64,000 nucleotides of DNA from Chlorogloeopsis fritschii PCC 6912 (GTDB taxonomy: Bacteria; Cyanobacteriota; Cyanobacteriia; Cyanobacteriales; Nostocaceae). Positions 1 to 7,098 of the stretch are shown here, in pieces. The position numbers were made by a program, and so were the translations under genes. The stretch's first letter is position 1. Each line of letters opens with the position of its first letter. The notes below the pieces were generated by a model. That model worked only from the letters and a program-made list of their open reading frames with translations, made no database searches and had not been told where the DNA came from. The stretch is taken from the NCBI RefSeq assembly GCF_000317285.1, contig NZ_AJLN01000098.1:1-64000 (forward strand). The letters are read 5' to 3'.

Positions 1-14
1 TTAAACACAAGAAT

Positions 15-422
15 CTAACAATAAAAAAGCTTTTGCTTGCTTGTCATCTCTGCAAATGGCATAAAACACCTCTGACACCAACCATCAACCCATAAAGCCG
101 GAACCTTAAACCTAGCTCCACAATTAGGACACTCCGACAATAACCTTAACTGATGCTGCTTACACCCCTGCGTTACCTTCAACTGCCATTCAATTTTGTC
201 ACAAGGCGACTCGGCATAACAAGCAGCACATAACCGAATTGGCTCCATCTTCATCCCCACCCCAGCAGGTGGTAACATCTGCTCTAACGTATTGGCCTCA
301 ACTCCCACTACAATAACCAACGCTTCCAACTGCTGACGTGAGGGAGGCGGATTAAACCGAAACTTTTCCCAACGAGCGATCGCACCCCCAAGTTGCGCCG
401 CTTTACCCAGTTTTACTGCTGC
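15..422 (-). pseudogene. tniQ: 5'-truncated tniQ of a CAST-type Tn7-like transposon
   Basis: The open frame gives about 135 residues resembling the C-terminal four fifths of the ~167-residue TniQ of cyanobacterial type V-K CRISPR-associated transposons. Visible hallmarks are the ARWEKFRFNP segment, the MLPPAGVGMK segment, and two zinc-binding clusters (LCAACYAESPC and CPNCGARF with a later WCQRC). Family TniQ helps choose the target, bridging the TnsC filament and the Cas12k-guide complex. The N-terminal ~45 residues are missing: upstream the frame hits TAA at 423-425, where antitoxin DNA begins. A TTG at 329 could restart a 104-residue protein, but this is probably a remnant. No tnsB or tnsC lies upstream where they would be expected; any cas12k would be left of position 1. 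Confidence 0.75.
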
Positions 423-474
423 TTATTTGCGCTTGAATAAATTCCTCTATTTCTGGTTTGAGTGTGATATTCAT
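403..474 (-). pseudogene. 5' fragment of a ParD/CopG-like antitoxin gene
   Basis: The first 17 codons (MNITLKPEIEEFIQAQI) nearly duplicate the start of the intact antitoxin at 582-857. The frame then runs into tniQ DNA and stops after 23 codons. The similarity with the intact copy includes the leader DNA and ends abruptly near 425, which marks a rearrangement junction between the antitoxin gene and tniQ. It is not expected to make a functional protein. Confidence 0.75.
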
Positions 475-494
475 AACTATTACCTCAGCTAAAA
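425..494 (-). repeat. Direct repeat: duplicated antitoxin leader and start
   Basis: About 70 bp here match 808-877 with few differences, covering the antitoxin leader and its first 17 codons. The two copies lie in the same orientation about 380 bp apart. They look like a partial tandem duplication, one copy of which was later joined to tniQ DNA. Confidence 0.75.
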
Positions 495-501
495 GAAAGT
501 A

Positions 502-567
502 GTTTTGTAGGCTATATTATGCCGCAGGTGCGTTAAAACTAAAGTTTATAACGCACCCTACAAAAAC
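502..567. repeat. Palindromic MITE-like repeat
   Basis: The ends are complementary: GTTTTGTAGG on the left and CCTACAAAAAC on the right. An inner pair GTGCGTTA/TAACGCAC surrounds a short centre. The GTGCGTTA...TAACGCACCCTAC pattern is typical of small dispersed palindromes in cyanobacterial genomes. It sits where the toxin partner of the 582-857 antitoxin would be expected. Confidence 0.6.
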
Positions 568-581
568 TCAAACTCAAAAAT

Positions 582-857
582 TTATTCATCCTCTTCCTGA
601 CCCTCACGGGCTTTTTGAAATCTGTCGAGTATTTGCATCACTACAGTTTCACCATCTAAACCTTCCCCGCGCTCAAGTTCTGCAATTGCGACATCAACTT
701 TTTGCCGAGTTTCTTCTACCCATTCCTGATACTCTTTATCCTGTTCTTCCAGCAATTTCAATGCTTTACTAATCACTTCCTCAGCATTTGCATATCTACC
801 TGTAGCAATTTGCGCTTGAATAAATTGCTCTATTTCTGGCTTGAGTGTGATATTCAT
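582..857 (-). CDS. ParD/CopG-type antitoxin, orphan
   Basis: This 91-residue acidic protein begins with a short ribbon-helix-helix-like segment (MNITLKPEIEQFI, then NAEEVISKALKLLEE), as in ParD antitoxins of type II TA systems. These bind their own promoter and neutralise a RelE/ParE toxin usually encoded just downstream. Here downstream DNA (below 582) holds only a palindromic repeat, a truncated second copy of this gene and the tniQ remnant, so the toxin is missing. The C-terminus is very acidic (GQEEDE). The family call rests on N-terminal similarity and size. Confidence 0.7.
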   Translation of the reverse strand: MNITLKPEIEQFIQAQIATGRYANAEEVISKALKLLEEQDKEYQEWVEETRQKVDVAIAELERGEGLDGETVVMQILDRFQKAREGQEEDE

Positions 858-1031
858 AACTTGTACCTCAACTAAAAAATAGGACAGTTTGTGTTTGTTA
901 GCACTCGCGATCTACCAACTTGAGCAGGAATCAGTGAGATAATTACACCTTGGACAAAAAATGGACGATCGCCTTTTTTGATTTTAGGCAGAATGATATT
1001 GTGTGCAATGTGCGATCGCTAGCTTCAAATT

Positions 1032-1856
1032 TCACAAGTTGTTTTGAAAAAGCTCTAGAACGCGTTGCCAAGCATCAGGAGCCGCTTCGGGGTTGTAACT
1101 TGGGTGCTGGGCGATGAATGGGTACTCCTCTACAAATAATCCGTGAAAGAATCCGTGTCCTGCATCATATCGGAATACGCGATGATTTATTTGGTGTTTC
1201 TTTAATTCTGCTTCAATGTGCTCGTTTTCTTCCTGGGAAACTAATGCATCTCTTGTCCCAAAAAACACATAAATAGTACCTTTAATTTCAGAGGTGCGAT
1301 CAATGGTTGGAGTATCTTCACCATAACTAGAAGTGGTAATCCCACCACCGTAAAACGAAGCTGTTGCTTTAATATCGGGTAAAGTTGCAGTTATGTAAGC
1401 CACATGACCGCCAAAACAAAAACCAATCACCCCGATCGCATTATCATTGACATTGGGTAGAGTTTTTAAGTAGGCGATCATAGCTTGAATATCGCTGAAT
1501 ATTTCTTGATACTTTACTTGTTGATAGTATTCCAAGCCAAGCCGATAGCCTTCTGGACTATAGCCAACATCTTCTGAGCTAAACTCAACCTCAAAACCGG
1601 GTGCAATACGTTGATAAAGCGTGGGTGCTACTGCTACATAACCTTGTTTAGCTATGAGTTCGGTGACTTCTCGAATGTGATTGTTGACTCCAAAAATTTC
1701 TTGAAAAACTATAACAGCGCCAAATATTCCCTGATGTGCTGGTTGAGCTAGGTAAACATCAATTTCTAACCCGTTGTTAGGGATTTTGACTTTTGTAGTG
1801 TTAATTTCAATATTTGGTGTTTGCAGCATCTTTGTTTTGGCTGAACTCGGTGCCAT
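1032..1856 (-). CDS. Dienelactone hydrolase family protein
   Basis: This 274-residue alpha/beta hydrolase has the dienelactone hydrolase layout. The nucleophile motif is GFCFGG (Cys147), followed by an Asp in FFGTRDALV (about 203) and a His in DAGHGFF (about 234), a complete Cys-Asp-His triad. Family members open lactones such as dienelactone in the cytoplasm. The true substrate in cyanobacteria is unknown. No signal peptide is visible. It lies 68 bp downstream of the AraC-type regulator on the same strand, so the two may be co-transcribed or the regulator may control it. Confidence 0.88.
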   Translation of the reverse strand: MAPSSAKTKMLQTPNIEINTTKVKIPNNGLEIDVYLAQPAHQGIFGAVIVFQEIFGVNNHIREVTELIAKQGYVAVAPTLYQRIAPGFEVEFSSEDVGYSPEGYRLGLEYYQQVKYQEIFSDIQAMIAYLKTLPNVNDNAIGVIGFCFGGHVAYITATLPDIKATASFYGGGITTSSYGEDTPTIDRTSEIKGTIYVFFGTRDALVSQEENEHIEAELKKHQINHRVFRYDAGHGFFHGLFVEEYPFIAQHPSYNPEAAPDAWQRVLELFQNNL

Positions 1857-1924
1857 CCCACTGTAGAAAAAATGCTACTTAGAACTCTAGAAAAAATTTG
1901 CTGGATTTTAGTAAATTATTGCCA

Positions 1925-2833
1925 TCAGATTTGTAGGAGTTGTTTTGGTGTAACGCCGACAATCCGTTTGAAATATCGAGTCAAGTGACTTTGATCGCAA
2001 AAACCTACTCTGACAGCAATATCTGCAATGCTAAGTTGGCTATGTCGCAACAGATATTTGGCTTTATCAATCCGACATTGCAAAATGTATTGGTGGGGCG
2101 TTACACCCATACTTTGCTTAAACAGACGCAAAAAGTGATATTGACTCATTTGAGTGATCGCAGCAATCTCACTTAGTTTTATATCTCGATCCAAATGTTC
2201 GTTAATATACTCTCTCACCTGTTGCAGCTTCAGAGCAGATAATCCATCTGCATAGCTAGAAAGCTTAGGTTGGGTGGTGCAATAGTTCCGTAATAGGTGA
2301 ATGGCTAATGTTGTTTTGATACTATCAATTAGTAAATCACCCCCGATTTTATCAGACTCCAATTCTTCTTTTAAAGCACAGAATATGCCTTGGATCAATA
2401 CATCTTGCCGAGTCATAAAATGGGGGATAAGTTCAATGCGATCGCAATCAACCCAATCTTGACCAACTTGTTTGAGGAGTGCAGACTCAATTGCCAAAAT
2501 TATAAACTGGACTGAGGTATTCCAATTACAGCGATGGGAAATACCCGCAGGAATAATTGCAATGTCTCCATGATTGCGCGTCTCTCTTTTAAGCTTTCCA
2601 TCCAACCATCGTTCTCCTGATAAGTCGGAAGGCGATGAACTGACAACTCCTTGCACAATCACGTGCATGGTGTGTTGATGCTCAGTTATCTCAAACTTTG
2701 GCTGTTGATGGAGTTCAAAATGGATACTGTCCCATTTTGAGCTTGAGAGAACAGCGGGTTTAGGCACAAACGGATCTGATGCATTCTCTTGGCGGTAATC
2801 AATAACTTTAATCGTTTGCCCTGGCGTTCTCAT
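1925..2833 (-). CDS. AraC family transcriptional regulator
   Basis: The 302-residue protein has an N-terminal cupin-like sensor part (about 40-130, with AIIPAGISHRCNW) and a C-terminal double helix-turn-helix DNA-binding domain (about 205-302). The second helix-turn-helix shows the AraC signature (IADIAVRVGFCDQSHLTRYFKR, split here only as description). The ligand is unknown. It is followed on the same strand by the dienelactone hydrolase, the most likely target gene. Upstream lies the first copy of the island's dispersed element. Confidence 0.9.
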   Translation of the reverse strand: MRTPGQTIKVIDYRQENASDPFVPKPAVLSSSKWDSIHFELHQQPKFEITEHQHTMHVIVQGVVSSSPSDLSGERWLDGKLKRETRNHGDIAIIPAGISHRCNWNTSVQFIILAIESALLKQVGQDWVDCDRIELIPHFMTRQDVLIQGIFCALKEELESDKIGGDLLIDSIKTTLAIHLLRNYCTTQPKLSSYADGLSALKLQQVREYINEHLDRDIKLSEIAAITQMSQYHFLRLFKQSMGVTPHQYILQCRIDKAKYLLRHSQLSIADIAVRVGFCDQSHLTRYFKRIVGVTPKQLLQI

Positions 2834-2860
2834 AATAAGTGCTCAAACAAGTTTTATAGG

Positions 2861-3026
2861 CGATCGCATTCTTCTCACTAGTGCTTAAGGTTTTCAATTG
2901 GGCGATCGCTTCCTAGACAGTTTTCTCCACTCGCTCTTACAGCAGAAGTTGGTATTTGTATGTGAGCGATCCAGGTATTGGGGCAATCGCTGATCTATAG
3001 CCTAGCTTTGGTAAACTCTCGGTAAC
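2861..3026 (+). repeat. Dispersed TA-island element, copy 1
   Basis: First of six same-orientation copies. Conserved blocks in order are CATTCTTCTCA, GTGCTTAAGG, GCGATCGCTTCCTAGACAG, GCAGAAGTTGGTATTTG, TGTGAGCGAT and finally TTTGGTAAACTCTCGGTAAC. After GGTAAC the copies diverge completely. The internal hairpin (TGAGCGATC ... GATCGCTGA region) is degenerate in this copy. Confidence 0.85.
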
Positions 3027-3104
3027 AATCAAAGTCAGCTGCGACAGATGTAGCTAAAACGAAGCTAAATGGCTCTATACGTCCGCTCCACTGCATTTTT
3101 GGCA
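3020..3104 (-). other. attC-like site 1 (putative)
   Basis: On the minus strand, directly after the stop of the toxin pseudogene, comes TGCCAAA (weak R'' box), a short spacer, AGTGGAGC (L''), a variable centre, GCTGACT (L'), a 6-nt spacer and GTTACCG (R'). L'' and L' pair as two 3-bp blocks (ACT/AGT and GCT/AGC) around a mismatch with an extra base, where attC sites carry an extrahelical base. Total length is 85 nt, the same as site 4. Pairing is weaker than in sites 3 and 4. Confidence 0.35.
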
Positions 3105-3107
3105 ATT

Positions 3108-3440
3108 CTAAAACAATGTCAGCACACCGACTGTTTCAGTGCGATTTAGCTCCTCAATGTCATTGTAATGACTTCGTAAGATTACCTCAATATCTGCTGT
3201 CTTGCAGTTTCCTCGCCGAATCTAGATAATCTTGGGTGGGAAACCACGCAATAGAGACAGATCGCCAAAGTCTGCATCCTTGGTGACAATTAAAAAACCT
3301 TCCCTTTTGGCGTATTCCCAAATTTCAATATCTGGAAGCCGATCAAGCCCCAAGCAGTAAACGTGGTTTGAATCAGGATAAAGCTCATGCAGACGATTAA
3401 TTAGGTTCGGGGACAAATTTTGATCGAAGAGCAACTTCAT
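3108..3440 (-). pseudogene. DUF5615 PIN-like toxin, inactivated by a nonsense codon
   Basis: The frame reads 72 residues from MKLLFDQNLSPNL to PPKII, then an in-frame TAG at 3222-3224. Reading through it continues with a clearly related tail (IRRGNCKTADIEVILR...) to a stop at 3108-3110, giving exactly 110 codons, the length of the intact paralogue at 6740-7072. The paralogue has Trp at the stop position (PPKVVWLRCGN), so a single TGG-to-TAG change explains it. DUF5615 proteins are PIN-like putative RNases partnered with DUF433 antitoxins. The gene overlaps its antitoxin by 4 bp. Confidence 0.85.
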
Positions 3441-3661
3441 GCTTTGACAACTAGCGATGCTTTTTCTCGATCAGCCGCATAACTAAGGCAAGCGCGAATG
3501 TCATCTTCAGTCAAGTACGGGAAATCCTCAAGAATTTCCTGATGAGACATTCCTGCTGCAAGATACTCCAGAATGTCATAGACCGTAATCCTCATTCCCC
3601 GAATACAAGGTTTGCCACCACGCTTACCGGGTTCGATAGTGATAATGTCTCGGTAGCTCAT
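3437..3661 (-). CDS. DUF433 antitoxin
   Basis: This 74-residue protein carries the DUF433 pattern: RDIITIEPGKRGGKPCIRG, RITVYDILEYLAAGMS and the EDFPYLTEDDIRACL helix. DUF433 proteins are antitoxins, probably DNA-binding, of DUF433/DUF5615 TA pairs. It precedes and overlaps the toxin gene by 4 bp (ATGA-type coupling). The toxin has a nonsense codon, so this antitoxin may now act without a full-length partner. A homologous pair lies at 6513-7072 on the other strand. Confidence 0.88.
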   Translation of the reverse strand: MSYRDIITIEPGKRGGKPCIRGMRITVYDILEYLAAGMSHQEILEDFPYLTEDDIRACLSYAADREKASLVVKA

Positions 3662-3783
3662 AACTTAAAATTTTATATAGATTATGCAGCCACTCTAATT
3701 CTAGTCTACAGACTACCAAGCAATTTTCTTTAAACCGTAACGAAGTTACCACTAGTATCAAATAACACTGCTCACAAAGTAGT

Positions 3784-3946
3784 GATCGCATTCTTCTCAG
3801 CAGTGCTTGGGGTTTTCAATCGGGTGATCGCATATATACAGTTTGCTTCACTCGCTCTTTGGGCAGAAGTTGGTATTTGTATGTGAGCGATCGGGTATTG
3901 GAGCGATCACTCATCTGTAGAATAGTTTTGGTAAACTTTCGGTAAC
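3784..3946 (+). repeat. Dispersed TA-island element, copy 2
   Basis: It has the same block order as copy 1, with CATTCTTCTCAGCAGTGCTTGG at the left (as two blocks) and TTTGGTAAACTTTCGGTAAC at the right end. The internal hairpin TGAGCGATCG / CGATCACTCA encloses GGTATTGGAG with one mismatch. Confidence 0.88.
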
Positions 3947-4010
3947 AGTGAAGTTAGGTAGCGACTGGAATAGCAGAATTCATGGCTCTGGCTCTAATGA
4001 AGGTTTTGGA
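3940..4010 (-). other. attC-like site 2 (putative)
   Basis: On the minus strand: TCCAAAA (weak R''), a 5-nt spacer, ATTAGAGC (L''), a variable centre, the GTTAGG complement (L', 3953-3959), the 6-nt spacer TTCACT and GTTACCG (R'). The L boxes pair over about 7 bp including G-U pairs, with one bulged base. It is 71 nt long, shorter than the other three. The assignment is tentative. Confidence 0.3.
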
Positions 4011-4061
4011 CTGTCTAATTCTGCAAGAGCCACCTTGATACAATCCCGAACTCCTTGCCAA

Positions 4062-4292
4062 TCACTCAGCTAACTCCTCATTTTCTGGATAGCTTGTTAC
4101 AGCATATTGTAAAGAAAAGGCAACTAAATCAAGTTGATCTTGCTCTGTCCACGTATCACTTTGGTCAACAACACCAACATCATGCTGTACCAGATCGTTG
4201 AGAATCAGCGTTGCCAAACGTAATCGCTCTGCTGGCGTCAAAGTACGGATAACCTGGGTACAAATTTCCTGGATAGTGGTTGGCATAGTCAA
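4062..4292 (-). CDS. Small antitoxin-like protein
   Basis: This 76-residue acidic protein begins MTMPTTIQEICTQVIRTLTPAERLRLATLIL. The helical 'LTPAERLRLA' start followed by a charged tail resembles small cyanobacterial addiction-module proteins, but I cannot name a family with certainty. The DNA after its stop also encodes a plausible acidic tail in the +1 frame (DWQGVRDCIKVALAELD), so a frameshift near the 3' end is possible. No toxin gene follows before attC-like site 2. Confidence 0.6.
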   Translation of the reverse strand: MTMPTTIQEICTQVIRTLTPAERLRLATLILNDLVQHDVGVVDQSDTWTEQDQLDLVAFSLQYAVTSYPENEELAE

Positions 4293-4437
4293 TCCTCCTA
4301 CGACTCATCCTAATCTAAACCTGTAGCTGCTGCCTCGCAGACACTTTGCAAGTTTTTAACCTTGAATACCTAAAAGTAGCTTCTCTATACTCTTCCCACA
4401 GATGATCTCAGCCAGCTAACGGCAAGTAGCCTCAAAT

Positions 4438-4704
4438 TCAACACCAGCAGAACTCAACCATCTGCTGCATTTCTTGGATGAAATCCCCAATTGGGCGAGT
4501 TTGTCCAGCATTGAGTTCTTCAAAACCTTGCTGGATGCCTGCAATTGTTTCTAATTGATCGATTAGTTGGCGCAGTTTGCTGGCATCGACTTTGTTGGGT
4601 TCAATGAAGGTGACTAGAACTTGAGTGCGATCGCTCAAGTTTTGGGGTAGTTCAGCTAGTTCAATTTGCCCGTTGTGATAAACACCTTCGACAGTTCTTA
4701 GCAT
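4438..4704 (-). CDS. Antitoxin-like protein with AbrB/DUF104-like start
   Basis: The 88-residue protein opens MLRTVEGVYHNGQIELAELP, a beta-rich segment like that of small AbrB/DUF104-type antitoxins, with 'RTQVLVTFIEP' completing the fold. The C-terminal half (LNAGQTRPIGDFIQEMQQ) looks like the toxin-binding tail of such proteins, but the last residues (VEFCWC) are unusual and may reflect a damaged 3' end. No toxin gene accompanies it. It lies between island element copies 2 and 3. Confidence 0.6.
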   Translation of the reverse strand: MLRTVEGVYHNGQIELAELPQNLSDRTQVLVTFIEPNKVDASKLRQLIDQLETIAGIQQGFEELNAGQTRPIGDFIQEMQQMVEFCWC

Positions 4705-4773
4705 AAGTTGCCATAGAGTTGATACTCCTCCAATTTTACTAGCTACTAAGCGATCGCCTAAAATACGTCCTCA

Positions 4774-4893
4774 AAGGCGATCGCTTGCTAGACAATTCCT
4801 TGTTCTTTGAGCAGACACTGGTATTGGTATGTGAGCGATGGGTATTGCTGCGATCACTCATCTGTAGAATAGTTTTGGTAAACTTTCGGTAAT
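4774..4893 (+). repeat. Dispersed TA-island element, copy 3
   Basis: A shorter copy lacking the leftmost blocks. It begins near GGCGATCGCTTGCTAGACA and ends TTTGGTAAACTTTCGGTAAT, with the final C changed to T. The internal hairpin TGAGCGAT / GATCACTCA is partly kept. The DNA between its end and the next stop codon (4926) is only about 30 bp, so at most a deleted attC-like remnant (GGCTCA/TGAGC) is present. Confidence 0.85.
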
Positions 4894-4925
4894 GGCTCAA
4901 ATGAGCGGCAGTCAGTATTGGGTTA

Positions 4926-5141
4926 TTAGACTTCGCGCTTCAATGCCTGAAACTCGACGATTTTGGAGTATAAACTTGCTACTGACTCTTGAGCAAAAAG
5001 CTCATCTTTGAGCTTAAGGTAATCTCCCTTACCAATATTGCACGCTGCCCAAAACCGAGCAACTTTAGACGGTTCCATGTTGGATAGAAGAACCTGCAAC
5101 CCTTCCTGTAAGACTTGTTGCTCACTCTTAACCTGGATCAT
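4926..5141 (-). CDS. Putative antitoxin partner of PIN toxin
   Basis: The 71-residue protein (MIQVKSEQQVLQEGLQVLLSN...) starts inside the 3' end of the PIN gene, overlapping it by 14 bp. This toxin-first coupling suggests a TA pair. The sequence is mostly helical with no motif I can name. A longer reading from 5162 would add MCWRRIT, but the ATG at 5141 fits better. It stops about 30 bp from element copy 3. Confidence 0.65.
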   Translation of the reverse strand: MIQVKSEQQVLQEGLQVLLSNMEPSKVARFWAACNIGKGDYLKLKDELFAQESVASLYSKIVEFQALKREV

Positions 5142-5574
5142 CGTTATTCGCCTCCAACACAAAATCGACTGGATTGACCACTTTCATTGTCAACCCTAAG
5201 CAGCGATTTATAAGCCGCTTGTCGCAGGTAATGAAATAGTCGCTGCCAACTGCTTCAGCACACGCAACGTGCAATGCATCAATCGCCTTTAATCCATTAT
5301 GTTCCAGTTCCTCGGCTCTTTGGCGGATCGATTCATTAGCTTCTTGTCTTAACCCAGCCAACTGAAGATACCGATTCATTGCTTTCTGCTTGATGGGGTA
5401 TGGATTACGGCTATTTTCATACTCTAGAACTGAGGAACTCACCAACTCAACCACTTGTGCCTCAATCATTTGCAAGATGATGGCTACAGCTTGCGATTCG
5501 AGAAAAATCTTAGGCTGAGTTTGATCGTCAAATGGACGATTGTAGGCACTAGTATCTAAATATACTCTTGTCAT
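5128..5574 (-). CDS. PIN-domain ribonuclease toxin (VapC-like)
   Basis: This 148-residue PIN protein keeps the acidic active-site set: Asp7 in VYLDTSAYNRPF, Glu51 in SSVLEYEN, Asp99 in KAIDALHVACAE and Asp118 in FITCDKRL. PIN toxins cut RNA using Mg2+ or Mn2+ and are held inactive by the partner antitoxin. The partner here is probably the overlapping gene at 4926-5141. Length and motifs are complete, so this is one of the few intact toxins in the island. Confidence 0.88.
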   Translation of the reverse strand: MTRVYLDTSAYNRPFDDQTQPKIFLESQAVAIILQMIEAQVVELVSSSVLEYENSRNPYPIKQKAMNRYLQLAGLRQEANESIRQRAEELEHNGLKAIDALHVACAEAVGSDYFITCDKRLINRCLGLTMKVVNPVDFVLEANNDDPG

Positions 5575-5703
5575 GCGATCGCTCGAAGCAAGACCAAATC
5601 ATTGTATCTTGCTGCTTGATTAAGCTAAACGCTGAGTGCCGCAACCAAAAGTTTTCAACAATCACCCTAACCTAGATTTGAAGCAGCCCAACGTTATTGA
5701 ATA

Positions 5704-5813
5704 CACTTTTCTCCTGTTGCTCTTCCAGTAGAAACTGGGATCTATAGATAGGAGCGATTGCGTATTGCTGCGATCGCTCATCTGTAGAATAGTTTTGGTA
5801 AACTTTCGGTAAC
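5704..5813 (+). repeat. Dispersed TA-island element, copy 4
   Basis: The left half is diverged or replaced. Recognisable similarity begins near CTTTTCTCCTGTTGCTCTT and runs through GCGATTGCGTATTGCTG, CGATCGCTCATCTGTAG and the constant end TTTGGTAAACTTTCGGTAAC. Its right end abuts a toxin gene cut off after about a dozen codons. Confidence 0.82.
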
Positions 5814-5877
5814 GTTCCCAATCACCCGCCGCTAGTAAACTTTGCTTGCGAAATGACTTTGTGGCACTTGATTTCAT
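5814..5877 (-). pseudogene. Start of a RelE-like toxin, truncated at element copy 4
   Basis: An ATG at 5877 overlaps the antitoxin stop by 4 bp, the normal coupling for a TA pair. The first residues MKSSATKSFRKQ resemble the N-terminus of RelE-family toxins. After some 19 codons the frame enters the dispersed element (reading GTTACCG...) and the rest of the toxin is absent. The remaining open frame to 5662 is element DNA read by chance. Confidence 0.65.
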
Positions 5878-6104
5878 GTTTGTGTTGGGAAGACCTCATC
5901 AAGTGGAACCGTTTCATCTTTGGCAATTTCCTGACGTACCATTGCAGCCATCCGATCCCATTGATTATCTGTCGTAGTAGCAAAACGAGCTTCCCATTTT
6001 TGCTCATCTTGCAACTCTGCCAACAACCGAGATGCGATCGCATCTTGCTGATCTGGGGGGAGTTGTTGGATTTGGGCGATCGCCTGTTGAAGTAATTCAG
6101 TCAT
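5874..6104 (-). CDS. Addiction-module antitoxin-like protein
   Basis: The 76-residue protein MTELLQQAIAQIQQLPPDQQ... has a short N-terminal helix pair and an acidic tail ending VPLDEVFP. This arrangement is common in small cyanobacterial antitoxins placed before RelE/ParE-type toxins. Its stop overlaps the start of the truncated toxin at 5877. No separate DNA-binding motif is obvious. The partner toxin is destroyed, leaving an orphan antitoxin. Confidence 0.7.
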   Translation of the reverse strand: MTELLQQAIAQIQQLPPDQQDAIASRLLAELQDEQKWEARFATTTDNQWDRMAAMVRQEIAKDETVPLDEVFPTQT

Positions 6105-6231
6105 GTCTCAATAGCAGAAAACACTGCAATGTCTTATGGTTTCTTAATTTTATCCAAAGCTTTCTAGTTTTGTTCATCTGGCACTCTGCCAGAACCAGAG
6201 TTGCGATCGCGCATCTGTCTGGTGCAGTTCC

Positions 6232-6390
6232 CATTCTTCTTACTAGTGCTTGAGGTTTTTAATCGGGCGATCGCTTCCTAGACAGTTTGCTCCCTTTGCT
6301 CTTTGGGCAGAAGTTGGTATTTTTATGTGAGCGATCGGGTATTGGGGCGATCGTTCGTCTGTAGAATAGTTTTGGTAAACTTTCGGTAAC
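6232..6390 (+). repeat. Dispersed TA-island element, copy 5
   Basis: A full-length copy with all blocks, from CATTCTTCTTACTAGTGCTTG to TTTGGTAAACTTTCGGTAAC. Its hairpin TGAGCGATCG / CGATCGTTCG has changes relative to copies 2 and 4 but still pairs with G-U allowed. This suggests the structure, not only the sequence, is retained. Confidence 0.9.
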
Positions 6391-6469
6391 GACCAAGCTC
6401 AAGGGCGGTAAACAGCTTTAGCATCTCCACCAATATCTCGGTTCCGTCCGTTGCAGCGCAGTGTTAACC
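6384..6469 (-). other. attC-like site 3 (putative)
   Basis: On the minus strand: GGTTAAC (R''-like), spacer ACTGC, GCTGCAACGGACGG (L''), a variable centre, CCGCCCTTGAGC (L'), the 6-nt spacer TTGGTC and GTTACCG (R'). L'' and L' pair as GCT/AGC, CAA/TTG, GG/CC and CGG/CCG, with unpaired G and C in L'' only. Total 86 nt. Bulged bases on one arm, short spacers and outer boxes ending in AAC and starting with GTT are the known architecture of integron attC sites. R' deviates from GTTRRRY. Confidence 0.45.
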
Positions 6470-6512
6470 TGCTCTAGACTTGGATGTAAATGTAAAAAAA
6501 CTACTTGATATT

Positions 6513-6743
6513 ATGAGCTATCGCGATATCATTACCATTGAGCCTGATAAGCGTGGGGGTAGACCCTGTATTCGTCGGATGCGGATTACGGTTTACGACG
6601 TTCTTGGTTGGCTGGCTGCTGGAATGTCTACGGCTGAAATTATTGATGACTTCCCAGAACTAACAGAAGCAGATATTAAAGCCTGTCTAGAGTTTGCGGC
6701 CGATCGCGATCATCGTTTAATTGCTTCGGTGAGTGCTGCTTGA
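6513..6743 (+). CDS. DUF433 antitoxin (second copy)
   Basis: This 76-residue DUF433 protein (MSYRDIITIEPDKRGGRPCIRRM...) is closely related to the one at 3437-3661 but on the opposite strand. The ATG at 6513 matches the start of the paralogue; an upstream ATG at 6480 would add eleven unrelated residues. Its stop overlaps the TTG start of the toxin by two bases, so translation is probably coupled. Together they form the only intact DUF433/DUF5615 pair in the window. Confidence 0.88.
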   Translation: MSYRDIITIEPDKRGGRPCIRRMRITVYDVLGWLAAGMSTAEIIDDFPELTEADIKACLEFAADRDHRLIASVSAA

Positions 6744-7072
6744 AACTACTATTTGATCAAAACCTGAGCCGAAAATTGGTGACTCACTTGGCTGATATTT
6801 TTCCCAATGCTAGCCATGTACAATTTCATGAGTTAGCAGAGAAGACAGATACCGAGATTTGGGAATTTGCCAAGTTGAACGATTTCTGTATCGTGACTCA
6901 AGATGCAGATTTTGCCGAAAGAAGTCGACTATATGGATCTCCACCGAAAGTAGTCTGGCTAAGATGTGGGAATGTACCAACTAACCAAGTTGAAACTCTC
7001 ATTCGTTCTGGGCAAGAAGCAATTCAAGAGCTTTTAGGGAATCCTACTCTTCACTGCTTAGAACTTTACTAA
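6740..7072 (+). CDS. DUF5615 PIN-like toxin, intact
   Basis: The 110-residue protein starts at TTG (MKLLFDQNLSRKL) overlapping the antitoxin stop. It shows the DUF5615 motifs: FDQNLS at the N-terminus, TDTEIWEFAK, and FCIVTQDADF containing the conserved acidic pair of this PIN-like (Mut7-C related) group. The C-terminal PPKVVWLRCGN segment is intact, unlike the paralogue at 3108-3440. Members are predicted RNase toxins neutralised by DUF433 proteins. Confidence 0.87.
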   Translation: MKLLFDQNLSRKLVTHLADIFPNASHVQFHELAEKTDTEIWEFAKLNDFCIVTQDADFAERSRLYGSPPKVVWLRCGNVPTNQVETLIRSGQEAIQELLGNPTLHCLELY

Positions 7073-7098
7073 TTCATCCTGCCTGATTTTTCAACATT

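Noticed and set aside
3100-3180. CAST end-like motif (AATGTCATTGTAATGAC at about 3157)
   Set aside because: Resembles the TnsB-site text of V-K transposon ends, but it is a single short match inside or beside a toxin pseudogene and without a TGTACA end.
5662-5877. 71-residue open frame after the 5874-6104 antitoxin
   Set aside because: Only the first ~19 codons are toxin-like; the rest is the dispersed element read backwards.
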